The notes beneath the pieces are model-generated. The model was not told the DNA's origin. It ran no database searches and saw only the letters and a list, made by a program, of their open reading frames with translations. Shown piece by piece: positions 1-8,352 of a stretch of 64,000 nt of DNA. The stretch lies in contig NZ_VYSA01000003.1 in assembly GCF_008710745.1 (NCBI RefSeq), positions 372,001 to 436,000 on the forward strand, given 5' to 3'. The DNA is from Microbacterium rhizomatis (GTDB taxonomy: Bacteria > Actinomycetota > Actinomycetes > Actinomycetales > Microbacteriaceae). Made by a program: the position numbers and the translations under genes. How positions within the stretch are numbered: the stretch's first letter is position 1; each line of letters opens with the position of its first letter.

Positions 1-1
1 G

Positions 2-409
2 CAGACCCACGCGAAGCAGCTTCTGCAGTGGGTGCGTCTCGAGGGAAAGGAATCGGCCTACCCGCGACAGCTGTCCGGGGGCCAGCAGCAGCGAGCCGCG
101 ATCGCCCGCGCGCTCGCGATGCGCCCGAAGGTGATGCTCTTCGACGAGCCGACGTCGGCCCTGGACCCGGAGACGGTCGGCGAAGTCCTGTCGGTCATGC
201 GGCGGCTCGCGTCCGAGGGCCTCACGATGATCGTCGTGACCCACGAGATCGAGTTCGCGCGCGAGGTGGCAGACCGGGTCGTCTTCATGGATGACGGGCG
301 CATCGTCGAGATCGGTGCGGCCGATCAGGTGCTCGACGCTCCGCGCGAAGACCGCACGCGGCGTTTCCTCTCGCGCATCCTCGACACGCGCAGCGACCTC
401 GAGGACTGA
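2..409 (+). CDS. Polar amino-acid ABC transporter ATPase, C-terminal part (5' end outside window)
   Basis: The frame is open from the first bases of the window, so only the last ~135 residues are present. They contain the ABC signature LSGGQQQR (from about residue 24 of the fragment), Walker B with [14 protein letters not shown] (from about residue 44) and the H-loop VVTHE. This order and wording are typical of GlnQ/HisP-type ATPases that energise uptake of polar amino acids on the cytoplasmic face. It closely resembles the complete ATPase at 34066-34869, whose segment reads [23 protein letters not shown]. The gene ends 18 bp from the convergent iclR gene. Its permease and binding protein, if any, lie upstream of the window. 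Family is certain; substrate unknown. Confidence 0.93.
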   Translation, partial: QTHAKQLLQWVRLEGKESAYPRQLSGGQQQRAAIARALAMRPKVMLFDEPTSALDPETVGEVLSVMRRLASEGLTMIVVTHEIEFAREVADRVVFMDDGRIVEIGAADQVLDAPREDRTRRFLSRILDTRSDLED

Positions 410-427
410 ACGAGCCGCGTGGGCCGA

Positions 428-1225
428 TCAGCGCTGCGTGCCCATGAGGGCGATGTCGGAGCCGATCTGCGCCGTCGTCTCCAGGAGCGGCGGGAGGCAG
501 TTCGCGATCAACTCGTCGACCGACACGCGCGACGTCGACACCGTGACGTTGACGGCGCTGATGTACGCGCCCGTGCGCTTGTCGACGACGGGCGCGGCGA
601 TCGAGCGCGCGCCCAGGTCGAGTTCCTGGTTGTTCAGCGCCCACCCCTGCTCGCGCACCTCCGCGATGCGATCGCGCAGTTCCTGCTCGTCGGTCACCGT
701 CTGGGGCGTGAACTTCTCGCGCGGATACGTGCGGAAGAACTCATCGAGCTCGTCGGGGCTCATGGCCGAGAGCAGCACGCGCCCCGTGGACGTGCAGAAG
801 GCGGGGATGCGGCGGCCGATGCTCACCCGCAGCGGCATGACGGATTCCGCCGCGGCGCGTGCGACGTAGACGATGTCGCCGTCGTCGTACTCGCACGCCG
901 AGCACGATTCGCCCAGACGCGTGGACAGCTTGCGCAGGTGGTCCTGAGTGATGTCGACGCTCGATGACGACGAGAGGAAGGCATAGCCGAGATCCAGCAC
1001 GCGGGGGCGGAGGTAGAACCGGTTCTGCTGCATCCCGACGTAGCCGAGTGTCTCGAGGGTGAGCAGCGATCGCCGCGCCGATGCGCGGCTGAGCCCTGCG
1101 ATCCGCGCCACGTCGGCCAGGGTGAGCATCGTGCGCTCATCGGAGAAGGCCCGGATGACGGCGAGGCCCCGCGACAGCGATTGGACGAACTCGCCCGAGG
1201 GTTGCCGTGGCTCGTCGGCGTTCAT
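428..1225 (-). CDS. IclR-family transcriptional regulator 1 (PcaR/PcaU-like)
   Basis: The protein has 265 residues. An N-terminal winged helix-turn-helix (about residues 15-80; SLSRGLAVIRAF, then LADVARIAGLSRASARR) is followed by an IclR effector domain. The SLxRGLxVIRAF opening and the later STGRVLLS motif are characteristic of the PcaR/PcaU/PobR branch, which controls catabolic operons. It is about 70% identical by eye to IclR 2 at 41771-42568, so the two are paralogues. SDR 1 ends 82 bp upstream on the same strand, and that gap holds a GTGCG-N5-CGAAC element at 1281-1295, suggesting autoregulation. The ATG start fits the family N-terminus. Effector unknown. Confidence 0.95.
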   Translation of the reverse strand: MNADEPRQPSGEFVQSLSRGLAVIRAFSDERTMLTLADVARIAGLSRASARRSLLTLETLGYVGMQQNRFYLRPRVLDLGYAFLSSSSSVDITQDHLRKLSTRLGESCSACEYDDGDIVYVARAAAESVMPLRVSIGRRIPAFCTSTGRVLLSAMSPDELDEFFRTYPREKFTPQTVTDEQELRDRIAEVREQGWALNNQELDLGARSIAAPVVDKRTGAYISAVNVTVSTSRVSVDELIANCLPPLLETTAQIGSDIALMGTQR

Positions 1226-1280
1226 GTCGTGCTCCCTCAGGAGTGGCGGCGTTGCAGGATCGTCTCACCCTACTGAGGTT

Positions 1281-1295
1281 GTGCGCAGGTCGAAC
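1281..1295. promoter_or_regulatory. Candidate IclR operator, single 15-bp site upstream of iclR 1
   Basis: GTGCG-CAGGT-CGAAC lies between the end of SDR 1 and the start of iclR 1. It is an imperfect inverted repeat of the same form as the sites at 2197, 32960 and 44170. The 15-bp length and the GTKCG/CGAAC half-sites resemble operators of PcaR/PcaU-type IclR regulators. No good second copy is found 19 bp to either side, unlike the other promoters. Binding is inferred. Confidence 0.5.
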
Positions 1296-1307
1296 GATCG
1301 ACACAGG

Positions 1308-2072
1308 TCAGCGGATGTACGATGCCCCGTTCACGTCGATCGTCGCGCCGCTGAGGTGGCGGGTCCGCCCGGACGCGAGGAGTGCGACCAGCTCCGCGAT
1401 CTCTGCCGGAGGGACCATCTCGTGCATCGCGAGGGTCTGTAGGATCGCGTCACGACCGCCCCGGTCAGCGCCGGCCGACGCCGACATCTGCGTGTCGACG
1501 ACCCCGGGCGCGATGAGATACGCCAGCACGTCTCGCGCCGCGTAAGCCCGCGCCACGGTCTTGATCGCTGCGGCGGTCGCTGCCTTGGATGCGGCGTACA
1601 CGGCCAGGTTGGAATTGCCAGCGCCGCGCTGCGCGGCCCAGCTGCTGAGCCCGATGACCGACCCGCCTCCCGCGTCGAGGAAGTGGGCGACGGCACGGCG
1701 CAGGAGCGTGAGCTGGCTGCGGGTGTTCACCTGGAGGGCCTCGTCCAGCGCGCGGTCCCAGACGTCGTCGGGCGCGTCGAGCTCGGCCTTCGGCATGACG
1801 GCGGCGTTGAGCACGACGACGTCGACGCGTCCCGCCCACGCGGTCGCGGCATCCCACAGCTCGGCCGCTCCGGTGGGCGTCGACAGGTCGGCGCGCACGA
1901 GGTGGGCCGTGCCGGGGGGGAAGCCTCCGATCGCGAGCGAAGCGCTTTGCGCCGAAGACCGATAGTGGGCGATGACGCGGGCTCCCGTCGGCGCGAGGCG
2001 CTCGACGATCGCACGCCCGATTCCTGCGGAGGCGCCGGTGACCAGAATCGTGCGGCCTGCCAGTTCGGTCAT
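1308..2072 (-). CDS. SDR-family NAD(P)-dependent oxidoreductase 1
   Basis: A 254-residue classical short-chain dehydrogenase. The Rossmann motif TGASAGIG lies near residues 12-20, the NAA motif (VVVLNAAVM) is in the middle, and the catalytic Tyr159-x3-Lys163 sits in VYAASKAA, with the Ser in GLSSWA. It ends in a conserved NGASYIR tail shared with SDR 2 (31346-32104); the two are paralogues placed in the two modules. A longer open frame upstream lacks SDR homology, so the ATG at 2072 is taken as the start. Divergent from the flavoprotein at 2271, with the operator region between them, and followed by iclR 1. Probably oxidises a hydroxy intermediate or reduces a carbonyl; substrate unknown. Confidence 0.93.
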   Translation of the reverse strand: MTELAGRTILVTGASAGIGRAIVERLAPTGARVIAHYRSSAQSASLAIGGFPPGTAHLVRADLSTPTGAAELWDAATAWAGRVDVVVLNAAVMPKAELDAPDDVWDRALDEALQVNTRSQLTLLRRAVAHFLDAGGGSVIGLSSWAAQRGAGNSNLAVYAASKAATAAAIKTVARAYAARDVLAYLIAPGVVDTQMSASAGADRGGRDAILQTLAMHEMVPPAEIAELVALLASGRTRHLSGATIDVNGASYIR

Positions 2073-2177
2073 GCGCGGAGGCGCCTCGGGCGTGGGGCGA
2101 AAGCAGAATCCATGACGGTTCCTCCTACGGTGGTGATCGGGCCTGTGGCGTCGACCCAGCTCAGCATACGCGGTAGT

Positions 2178-2211
2178 GTTCGTTCTGCGACAATACGTTC
2201 GTATGGCGAAC
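2178..2211. promoter_or_regulatory. Candidate tandem IclR operator between SDR 1 and the HcnAB-type gene
   Basis: Two 15-bp elements start exactly 19 bp apart: GTTCG-TTCTG-CGACA (2178-2192, degenerate right arm) and GTTCG-TATGG-CGAAC (2197-2211, perfect inverted repeat). The pair lies about 60 bp upstream of the + strand gene and about 105 bp upstream of SDR 1, in a 198-bp divergent promoter. The same 19-bp pitch recurs at 32960, 33000 and 44151. Confidence 0.6.
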
Positions 2212-2270
2212 GACAGATAGTGGACGGCATGTACCGAGCGGGGTGCCGCCCACCTCGATGAGGAGAGCGC

Positions 2271-3983
2271 ATGAGGGTGACGTCCCCCGGCATCGGTTCC
2301 CCGGACGAGTCCGGATCCCTGAGCTACGAGGGCCGCGACGTGCCCGTCGCCGCCTCCGACACCGTCGCCTCGGCGATGGTCGCGGCCGGCGAGCTCGGCA
2401 ACCGGCGCACCGACGCCGGCGATCTGCGCGGGGTCTGGTGCGGGATGGGCGTCTGCCACGAGTGCGCCGTCACCGTCGATCATCAGGAAGGCGTGCTCGC
2501 GTGCGTGACACCCGCACGCGCGGGCCAGATCATCCAGACGCAGTCCGCCCGCCGCCGTGTGCCCACCTCCGCGCCCGCGCCCCGTCCCGAGTCGGAGTTG
2601 ACCCCGGACGTGCTCGTGATCGGCGCAGGTCCCGCGGGGCTGGCGGCTGCGCGCGACCTGGCCGCCGCCGGACTGGACGTCCTGGTGGTCGACGAGCGCA
2701 AGAAGCTGGGCGGCCAGTACTACAAGCAGCCGGATCCGGCGCTGCCGATCGATGAGGATCGCCTCGACCGGCAGTACACCGCCGGGCGAGGACTGATCGA
2801 CGCCGCGCGACGCGCCGGCGCCCGTATGCTGCTCGGGGCATCCGTCTGGGCCGCCTTCGAAGCCGACCGCCTTCTCGCCCGTTCCGACACGGAGCGGTGG
2901 ATCATCCGCCCCCGGCGCGTCGTCCTGGCGACGGGCGCGTACGAACGGGGGGTGCCCATCCCCGGATGGACGCTTCCGGGCGTCATGACCACGGGCGCGG
3001 GGCAGACGCTCCTGCGTTCGTATCAGGTGGCGCCGGGCGCTCGTGTTCTGGTCGCAGGCAACGGGCCGCTCAACATCCAGCTCGCCGCCGAGCTGGCCAA
3101 GGCCGGCGTCGACGTGGTGGGCCTCGTGGAGGCGGCATCCTTCCTCTCGCCTGCACGGATCGGCGCGGGAATGCGCATGGCGTGGAATGCACCAGGACTC
3201 ACGCGCGACGGTGTCGGCTACCTCTCGGCGCTCGCGGCCCATCGCGTGCCCGTGCTCACCGGTTCGGTCGTCGCATCGCTGGAAGGCGACCCGCAGCGCG
3301 GCGTCGAACGTGCCACGATCGCTCGGCTCGACGGGCACCGGCTGCCCACCGGCCGGCGTCGTTCATTCGATGTCGACGCGGTGTGTCTCGGCTACGGCTT
3401 CCTGCCGAGCAACGACCTGGCGCGCAGCCTCGGATGCCGTCACGAATACGATCCCGAGCGCGGCGCGCTGCATACGCTCACCGACGGGACGGGGCGCACA
3501 TCCGTGTCCACCGTGTGGGCGATCGGGGATTCCGGAGGTGTGCGGGGAGCGAAGTTCGCACAGGTGCAGGGAGCGCTCGCCGCCGCCGCGATCATCGCCG
3601 ACCTCGCCGACCGTCCAGCCGTGATCGATGCCACGACGACGCGCGCAGCGCGACGTCATCTGTCGTTCCAGGCGGGCGTCAACGCACTCTTCGCCGCGCC
3701 CCTGCTCACCGATCAGCTCGCCGAGCCGAGCACCGTCGTATGCCGGTGCGAGGGGGTCACGCACGCAGACCTGGTCGACTCCATGACGGAGGGGGTCACC
3801 TCGCCCGGAGCAGTCAAGCGCGTCACTCGAGCGGGCATGGGCAAATGCCAGGGGCGCTACTGCGGACCTGTTCTCGTGGAGATGGAGGCGCGACTGCACG
3901 GTGTGCCGGTCTCCGAACGCTCGGGATTCGCGCCGCAGGCACCGGTCAAACCCGTCCCGCTCGGTGACGTCGCCGCGCCCTGA
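2271..3983 (+). CDS. HcnA-HcnB-type fusion: [2Fe-2S] ferredoxin domain + FAD/NAD(P) oxidoreductase + BFD-like domain
   Basis: A 570-residue protein in three parts. Residues ~1-95 are a Fer2_4 domain with Cys57-x4-Cys62-x2-Cys65-x12-Cys78. Residues ~108-470 are a pyridine nucleotide-disulfide oxidoreductase domain (GAGPAGLAAARDL, then GNGPLNIQLAAEL). Residues ~488-545 are a BFD-like [2Fe-2S] domain with Cys491-x-Cys493 and Cys526-x4-Cys531. This equals the alpha and beta (A and B) parts of heterotrimeric HcnABC, octopine/nopaline-oxidase and D-hydroxyproline-dehydrogenase-type enzymes, which pass electrons from amine oxidation to the membrane. The C part is the convergent gene at 4008-5165. 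A GAGGAGAG ribosome site precedes the ATG. In module B, A is separate and B is fused to C instead. Substrate unknown. Confidence 0.93.
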   Translation: MRVTSPGIGSPDESGSLSYEGRDVPVAASDTVASAMVAAGELGNRRTDAGDLRGVWCGMGVCHECAVTVDHQEGVLACVTPARAGQIIQTQSARRRVPTSAPAPRPESELTPDVLVIGAGPAGLAAARDLAAAGLDVLVVDERKKLGGQYYKQPDPALPIDEDRLDRQYTAGRGLIDAARRAGARMLLGASVWAAFEADRLLARSDTERWIIRPRRVVLATGAYERGVPIPGWTLPGVMTTGAGQTLLRSYQVAPGARVLVAGNGPLNIQLAAELAKAGVDVVGLVEAASFLSPARIGAGMRMAWNAPGLTRDGVGYLSALAAHRVPVLTGSVVASLEGDPQRGVERATIARLDGHRLPTGRRRSFDVDAVCLGYGFLPSNDLARSLGCRHEYDPERGALHTLTDGTGRTSVSTVWAIGDSGGVRGAKFAQVQGALAAAAIIADLADRPAVIDATTTRAARRHLSFQAGVNALFAAPLLTDQLAEPSTVVCRCEGVTHADLVDSMTEGVTSPGAVKRVTRAGMGKCQGRYCGPVLVEMEARLHGVPVSERSGFAPQAPVKPVPLGDVAAP

Positions 3984-3994
3984 TCGCGGCGACG
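3968..3994. terminator. Hairpin between convergent genes, overlapping a stop codon
   Basis: Perfect 10-bp stem (CGTCGCCGCG / CGCGGCGACG) with a 7-nt loop that contains the TGA of the HcnAB-type gene. It lies between two convergent genes and has no U-tract, as is usual in high-GC actinobacteria. Probably a bidirectional terminator. Confidence 0.5.
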
Positions 3995-4007
3995 CCGGGC
4001 GGCGCGC

Positions 4008-5165
4008 CTAGAACCGATCGGGTGCGAAGGGGAGCAGGTCGCGACCCGGATCGCGACCCTGCACGAGATCGTTCAGCACGCGACCCATGAGCGGCGAGGC
4101 CGTGAACCCCATGTACGGGTAGAAGCCGAGCCAGACACCCGGATGCCCCGGGACGGCGCCGATGATCGGGCTGTGGTCGGGGGTGCCGTTGCCGATCCCG
4201 ACCCACGTGCGCAGCAGGGCGACATCGGCGATCGACGGCGCGATGCGTGTCGCCATCGCGAGGTTGGCGCGCAGCGACTCGGGGTTCACGACCCACTCGC
4301 CCGCCGCATTCCTTCGCGCGGGCCAGCCTCCGCCGATGAGGAGCGTGCCCGACTGCGCCTGCTTGAACGTGAGTTTTCCCCCCGCGTAGTACACGAGGTG
4401 GGACACCATCGGGTCGATGCGCTCTGTGACGCTCACCTGTACGGCGGCGCTCGAGATCGGCAGCTCCAGCCCGAAGTGGCGGCCGAGATCCCGCATCCCG
4501 TCCCCGCCGGCGAGCACCACCTGGCGGGCGTGCACTTCGCCGCGGGGCGTGCGCAGGATGTGCACGCCGTCCTCTTCGCGGAACCCCTCGACGGGGGTGC
4601 GCGGCATGAGGACCGCGCCCTGCGCGGCGGCGCGGCGCGCGAACGCGGGGGCCACGAGCAGGGGATTGGCCTTGCCTTCGATGGGGCAGAGCTCGCCGCC
4701 CACGACGTCGTCCGTGATCCACGGTGCGAGCTGCTTCAGCTCGGCGGCCGACAGCATCCGGCTCTGGATCCCGACGCTGTTCTCGAACGCCACTTTGCGC
4801 TCGATCGCGGGCAGCTGGCTCTCGTCGTCGGCGATGAGGAGGCCGCCCTTCTTTCCGACCTGCAGGTCCGCGCCGAGCTCTTCGCTCAGTCCGTCCCAGA
4901 TGTCGAGGGAGTCGGCGAGGAACCGCAGGGCGGGAAGCCACGCGCGTGCCCACTCGTCGCCCTCTTCGAGGAACGGCTCGTGCTGGATCTGCCCGTGGAG
5001 GCTCCCCGCGTTGCGGCCGGACGCCTCGGTGTTCATGTCGTGGCGCTCCAGGAGCGCGACCGTCCGGCCCTCCGAACTCAGGTGGTAGGCGGCGGCTGCT
5101 CCGCTCGCGCCGCCTCCGACGACGGCGACGTCGAAGATCCGATCGCCGATCTTCCGATTTGTCAT
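4008..5165 (-). CDS. FAD-dependent amine oxidoreductase (DadA/HcnC family)
   Basis: A 385-residue DAO-family flavoprotein. The N-terminal FAD-binding motif VAVVGGGASGAAAAYHL is followed by the glycine-rich EASGRNAGSLHG segment, and the C-terminal half carries the WVGIGNGTPDHSPIIG motif that closes the FAD site. Such proteins oxidise secondary or D-amino acids to imines and form the catalytic (C) subunit of HcnABC-type enzymes. It corresponds to residues ~510-898 of the module B fusion at 36582. It faces the A+B gene convergently and is divergent from the DapA-type gene with an operator-like site between. A GTG two codons upstream (5171) is an alternative start. It may also work alone as an oxidase. 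Confidence 0.92.
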   Translation of the reverse strand: MTNRKIGDRIFDVAVVGGGASGAAAAYHLSSEGRTVALLERHDMNTEASGRNAGSLHGQIQHEPFLEEGDEWARAWLPALRFLADSLDIWDGLSEELGADLQVGKKGGLLIADDESQLPAIERKVAFENSVGIQSRMLSAAELKQLAPWITDDVVGGELCPIEGKANPLLVAPAFARRAAAQGAVLMPRTPVEGFREEDGVHILRTPRGEVHARQVVLAGGDGMRDLGRHFGLELPISSAAVQVSVTERIDPMVSHLVYYAGGKLTFKQAQSGTLLIGGGWPARRNAAGEWVVNPESLRANLAMATRIAPSIADVALLRTWVGIGNGTPDHSPIIGAVPGHPGVWLGFYPYMGFTASPLMGRVLNDLVQGRDPGRDLLPFAPDRF

Positions 5166-5184
5166 GTCCACACCGTATCCTGGT

Positions 5185-5218
5185 GTTCACAATACGTACA
5201 TGTGTGCGCAGAGAGGTC
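5185..5218. promoter_or_regulatory. Candidate IclR operator between the DadA-type and DapA-type genes
   Basis: GTTCA-CAATA-CGTAC at 5185-5199 matches the 15-bp element with one change per arm. A second left arm, GTGCG, starts 19 bp later at 5204, but its right arm (AGGTC) is not conserved. The gap is only 57 bp and serves two divergent genes, and the second half overlaps the ribosome site of the DapA-type gene. This is the weakest member of the set. Confidence 0.4.
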
Positions 5219-5222
5219 ATTC

Positions 5223-6155
5223 ATGACGGAGAAATTCACCGGTTCTTACACCGTGGCGGTCACGCCGTTCACCGACGACCTGAGCGCGATCGACGTCGAT
5301 CGCCTCAAGGCCTTCCTGGACTGGCAGCTCGAGGAGGACGTGCCCGGGATCATCATGCTCGGTACGACGGGCGAGTTCCTCTCGGTGACACCCGATGAGC
5401 GCCGGATCCTGATCGACGAGACGGTGCGGCACATCGACGGACGCATCCCCGTGCTGGTCGGCACGGCGGACGCGTCGACGACCAAGGCGGTCGCTCAGAG
5501 CGTCGAGGCTCGTGATCTGGGCGCTGACGGGCTCATGATCATCTCTCCGTACTACTACACGCCGACCGACGATGAGATCTACCGCTACTTCGAGGCGATC
5601 ACCTCCGCCCAGGACCTGCCGATCATGCTCTACAACAACCCGGTGACCTCCAACGTCGACCTGAGTGCCGAGCTCGTCGCGCGCCTGGCGAAGGACTTCG
5701 CGACGATCTCGTACATCAAGGAATCGTCTCAGGACATCGCACGGGTGCGTGATGTGATCGACCTCGCCGGAGAAGACATCACGGTCTACGCGGGAGAACG
5801 CGTCGTCGACTCGTTCCTCCTCGGCGCGGAGGGCTATGTCAACCCGTACGGCAACTACATCCCGCGTGCGTCCGCGGGGATCTGGCGGCTCCTGGAAGCC
5901 GGCCGCATCGAGGACGCGCGCCGGATCGACGGACTGATCAAGCGCTTCGACGCGATCATCGCCCAGGGCCATCCGACATACGGGCACCAGTGCTACTCGA
6001 AGCGTCTCGCCGCTCGCGCGGGGTACCCCGTCGGCACGGTGCGCCCGCCCCTGACCAGCTTCGCGCAACTGGGGGCGGAGGGTGAGGACCGCCTGGCCCG
6101 TATCGGCGCCGTGATCGACGAACTCGACGGGGTGACGAGCGATCTCGGTCTCTGA
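5223..6155 (+). CDS. DapA/NAL-family lyase or dehydratase 1
   Basis: A 310-residue class I aldolase-type TIM barrel. It shows GTTGE (residues 47-51) for carboxylate binding, Tyr137 in LYNNP and the Schiff-base Lys166 in YIKESS. The family includes dihydrodipicolinate synthase, N-acetylneuraminate lyase, keto-deoxy-sugar-acid dehydratases and 1-pyrroline-4-hydroxy-2-carboxylate deaminase. Its place beside HcnABC-type genes fits a deaminase or lyase acting on the oxidised cyclic imine or keto acid rather than lysine synthesis. The AGAGG ribosome site and the start of homology support the ATG at 5223; a much longer open frame upstream is not coding. A paralogue with different substrate-pocket residues is at 39314-40258. 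Confidence 0.93.
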   Translation: MTEKFTGSYTVAVTPFTDDLSAIDVDRLKAFLDWQLEEDVPGIIMLGTTGEFLSVTPDERRILIDETVRHIDGRIPVLVGTADASTTKAVAQSVEARDLGADGLMIISPYYYTPTDDEIYRYFEAITSAQDLPIMLYNNPVTSNVDLSAELVARLAKDFATISYIKESSQDIARVRDVIDLAGEDITVYAGERVVDSFLLGAEGYVNPYGNYIPRASAGIWRLLEAGRIEDARRIDGLIKRFDAIIAQGHPTYGHQCYSKRLAARAGYPVGTVRPPLTSFAQLGAEGEDRLARIGAVIDELDGVTSDLGL

Positions 6156-6227
6156 CCGGATCCTGCCGTCAGGACTCATGCGCCAAGGAATAGTTGCCGA
6201 ATCGTGATCGAATGTAAGTTTCAGTTC

Positions 6228-6291
6228 TGTCACAACCTCCCAATACATGCTGGTAACACAGCGATACTTTTCATGTGACAATCTCCCGATA
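6228..6291. promoter_or_regulatory. Direct repeats in the promoter of the first peptide-transport operon
   Basis: Two 18-bp direct repeats, TGTCACAACCTCCCAATA (6228-6245) and TGTGACAATCTCCCGATA (6274-6291), match at 15 of 18 positions and start 46 bp apart. They sit in the 165-bp gap between the DapA-type gene and the SnoaL-like gene. The region is AT-rich for this genome and probably contains the promoter. The repeats do not resemble the GTKCG-N5-CGAAC element, so a different regulator is likely. Confidence 0.4.
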
Positions 6292-6320
6292 GGGTTCCGT
6301 ACAACGAAGTGAGGATACCT

Positions 6321-6767
6321 ATGCCCGACCATGCCGTCTCGCCCACGGACGCCGAGTGGCTCAGCCGTGCCGTCTACGAAATGTACGACGCGTACCTGAC
6401 CTCCGACCGCGCGAGGGCCGACAGCTACATCGCCGACGACGTGACGATCTGGGACACCGAGCACGAACCCCTCGTCCACGGCCTGACCGGTCTCAACGCG
6501 CTGCGCAACGCACGCCCCGCAGGCAGCGTCGCATCTGTCGCCGGCATCGACGTGACCGAGCCGGTCGTGGATGTCTGGGGCGACACCGCCCTCGTCCGCC
6601 ACACGTTCGTCGTGCGGTTCGTCGACGCGGCCGCCGCGCCCGAGCGCGTGCGCAACACCGCTGTCTGGCAGCGTCGCGACGGGCGCTGGCTCGTCGTCCA
6701 CAACCACGAAGACGTCCTTCCCGAGCACCCGATCACCCCCCACACCGAGAAAGAGGAAGCACAGTGA
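6321..6767 (+). CDS. SnoaL/NTF2-like protein 1
   Basis: A 148-residue single-domain protein with the alpha+beta cone pattern of the NTF2/SnoaL superfamily: an early helix (MYDAYLTSDRARADSYIADDVTIWD), then TALVRHTFVVRFVD and a late WQRRDGRWLVVHNHEDV strand pair. Members are small isomerases, cyclases, dehydratases or ligand binders; the late WxRRDGRWLVVHNHEDV resembles ketosteroid-isomerase-like proteins. It is the first gene of the peptide-transport operon and overlaps the binding-protein gene by GTGA, so the two are translationally coupled. The GTGAGGA ribosome site favours the ATG at 6321 over a GTG at 6309. Function unknown. Confidence 0.85.
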   Translation: MPDHAVSPTDAEWLSRAVYEMYDAYLTSDRARADSYIADDVTIWDTEHEPLVHGLTGLNALRNARPAGSVASVAGIDVTEPVVDVWGDTALVRHTFVVRFVDAAAAPERVRNTAVWQRRDGRWLVVHNHEDVLPEHPITPHTEKEEAQ

Positions 6768-8350
6768 AGCGATCTGTGAAACTGGTCGGCGCGGCAGCCG
6801 TCATCGCCGCGTCCGCCCTCATCATGAGTGCCTGTTCCGCGCCCGAAGGGACGGATTCGTCCACGCCCGCAGCCGAGTCGCTCGTCATCGACAAGTCCTT
6901 CGACCTCGTCACGGCCGACCCGGCTCGCATGTTCGAGACGACGGGTGGCATCGTGCTGCACGCCGTCTACGACAGCCTGTTGACGTTCGCCGACGGCAAG
7001 GCCGACGAGCCGCTCCCCAGCGTGGCCTCCGAGTTCTCCGTGAACGACGACGCGACCGAGTACACGTTCACCATCCGCGATGGCATCACCTTCTCGGACG
7101 GAACCCCGCTCACGTCGGCCGACGTCGTGTTCTCGCTCGACCGCGTCAAGAACGTCGAGGGCAACGGCTCGTTCCTCATGTCCGGCCTGTCGGTGGCGGC
7201 ACCCGATGACAAGACGGTCGTCATCACCTCCGAAGAACCCAACACCGCGATCCCCGCCATCGTGACGAGCCCGACGCTCGGCATCGTCAACAGCGCGGTG
7301 GTGAAGGAGAACGGCGGCACCGACGCGGCGGGCGCGGCCGACAGCGACACCGCAGAGGCCTTCCTCAACAAGACGTCGGCCGGCAGCGGGCCGTACATGC
7401 TCGAGTCGTTCGACACGACCACGGAGACGGTGCTCGTCGCGAACCCGAAGTACTGGGGCGAGAAGCCGAAGTACGACCGCGTCGTGCTGCGCAACGCCAC
7501 CGCCGAGGCCCAGCTCATGGACGTCCAGAGCGGCACGGCCGACGTCGCGCTGGACCTGGGGTCCGACCAGATCGCGGGACTCAGCGGTGACGCCGTCGTG
7601 AGTACATCGCAGTCGCCCACGATCTTCTTCCTGTTCCTCAACGCCAACCCCGCCGTGTCGGGCGTCACATCGACCGCGGACTTCCGCGAGGCGGTCAAGT
7701 ACGGTCTGGACTTCGACGGCATCCTCGAACTCGCCGGCAAGGGCGCGGAGCGCGCCTACGGCATCGTGCCCTCCTCGTACCTCGGAGCCCTGGGGTCGGA
7801 CGCAGCGGTCACGCGTGACGTCGACCGTGCCAAGGCGGCGGCAGCTCGCGCCGGCAGCAACCTCACGGTCGAGCTCGAGTACGCGAGCGACTTCTCGAGC
7901 AACGGACTCTCGATGGGCCCGTTCGCCGAGCGCATCGCGGCGCAGCTGGCCGAGATCGGCATCACGGTCAACCTCAAGCCCGGTCCGATCTCGACCACGC
8001 TGGAGAGCTACCGCGCCGGCACCGAGCAGATGGGCCTGTGGCTGTGGAACCCGGACTACCCGGACTCGGCTGACTACCTGGCCTTCGGCCCCGGTGAGGT
8101 CGTCGGCCTCCGTGCCGGGTGGGCGGCGGGGAGCGATCCCGAACTCGAAGCGGTCATGGCCAAGGTCTCGACCGAGACCGACGCCGCGGCGCGCAAGACG
8201 CTCTACGAGCAGTTCCAGACGCTGCACAACGAAGCGGGCGTCATCCTCCCGCTCTTCCAGCCCGCGGCCTCGGTCGTCGCCGCCTCCAAGGTCGGCGAAG
8301 TGAAATACGACCCGGTATTCTCGCTGGACATCGCGGCCATCGGCCGCTGA
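6764..8350 (+). CDS. Peptide/opine ABC transporter substrate-binding lipoprotein 1 (SBP_bac_5)
   Basis: A 528-residue lipoprotein of the DppA/OppA class. The signal peptide has a hydrophobic core (VGAAAVIAASALIM) and a lipobox with the modified cysteine at residue 24 (MSAC). The mature part shows the family pattern: FTIRDGITFSDGTPLTSADVVFSLDRV, then GSGPYMLESFD and later RAKAAAARAG. It is anchored outside the cytoplasmic membrane and delivers ligand to the two permeases that follow. The GTG start overlaps the preceding stop by 4 nt. A strong hairpin follows the stop codon (8353-8398). Ligand unknown; prolidase-like and S9 peptidase genes nearby suggest short, possibly proline-containing peptides. 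Confidence 0.94.
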   Translation: MKRSVKLVGAAAVIAASALIMSACSAPEGTDSSTPAAESLVIDKSFDLVTADPARMFETTGGIVLHAVYDSLLTFADGKADEPLPSVASEFSVNDDATEYTFTIRDGITFSDGTPLTSADVVFSLDRVKNVEGNGSFLMSGLSVAAPDDKTVVITSEEPNTAIPAIVTSPTLGIVNSAVVKENGGTDAAGAADSDTAEAFLNKTSAGSGPYMLESFDTTTETVLVANPKYWGEKPKYDRVVLRNATAEAQLMDVQSGTADVALDLGSDQIAGLSGDAVVSTSQSPTIFFLFLNANPAVSGVTSTADFREAVKYGLDFDGILELAGKGAERAYGIVPSSYLGALGSDAAVTRDVDRAKAAAARAGSNLTVELEYASDFSSNGLSMGPFAERIAAQLAEIGITVNLKPGPISTTLESYRAGTEQMGLWLWNPDYPDSADYLAFGPGEVVGLRAGWAAGSDPELEAVMAKVSTETDAAARKTLYEQFQTLHNEAGVILPLFQPAASVVAASKVGEVKYDPVFSLDIAAIGR

Positions 8351-8352
8351 TC

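Noticed and set aside
389..438. Terminator at the first convergent junction
   Set aside because: Only a 7-bp CGCAGCG/CGCTGCG pairing with a 36-nt loop lying inside coding sequence; too weak to annotate.
2073..3338. Long upstream extension of the SDR 1 frame on the minus strand
   Set aside because: It runs antisense through the HcnAB-type gene, has no SDR homology and crosses the operator region; the SDR fold starts at 2072.
2271..6155. Assigning module A as trans-4-hydroxyproline catabolism outright
   Set aside because: Enzyme families match, but no epimerase is present and HcnABC/DapA families act on several substrates; kept as a hypothesis only.
5223..6155. Lysine-biosynthesis dapA
   Set aside because: Two copies lie in catabolic, IclR-flanked operons beside amine oxidases and lack dapB or other biosynthetic neighbours.
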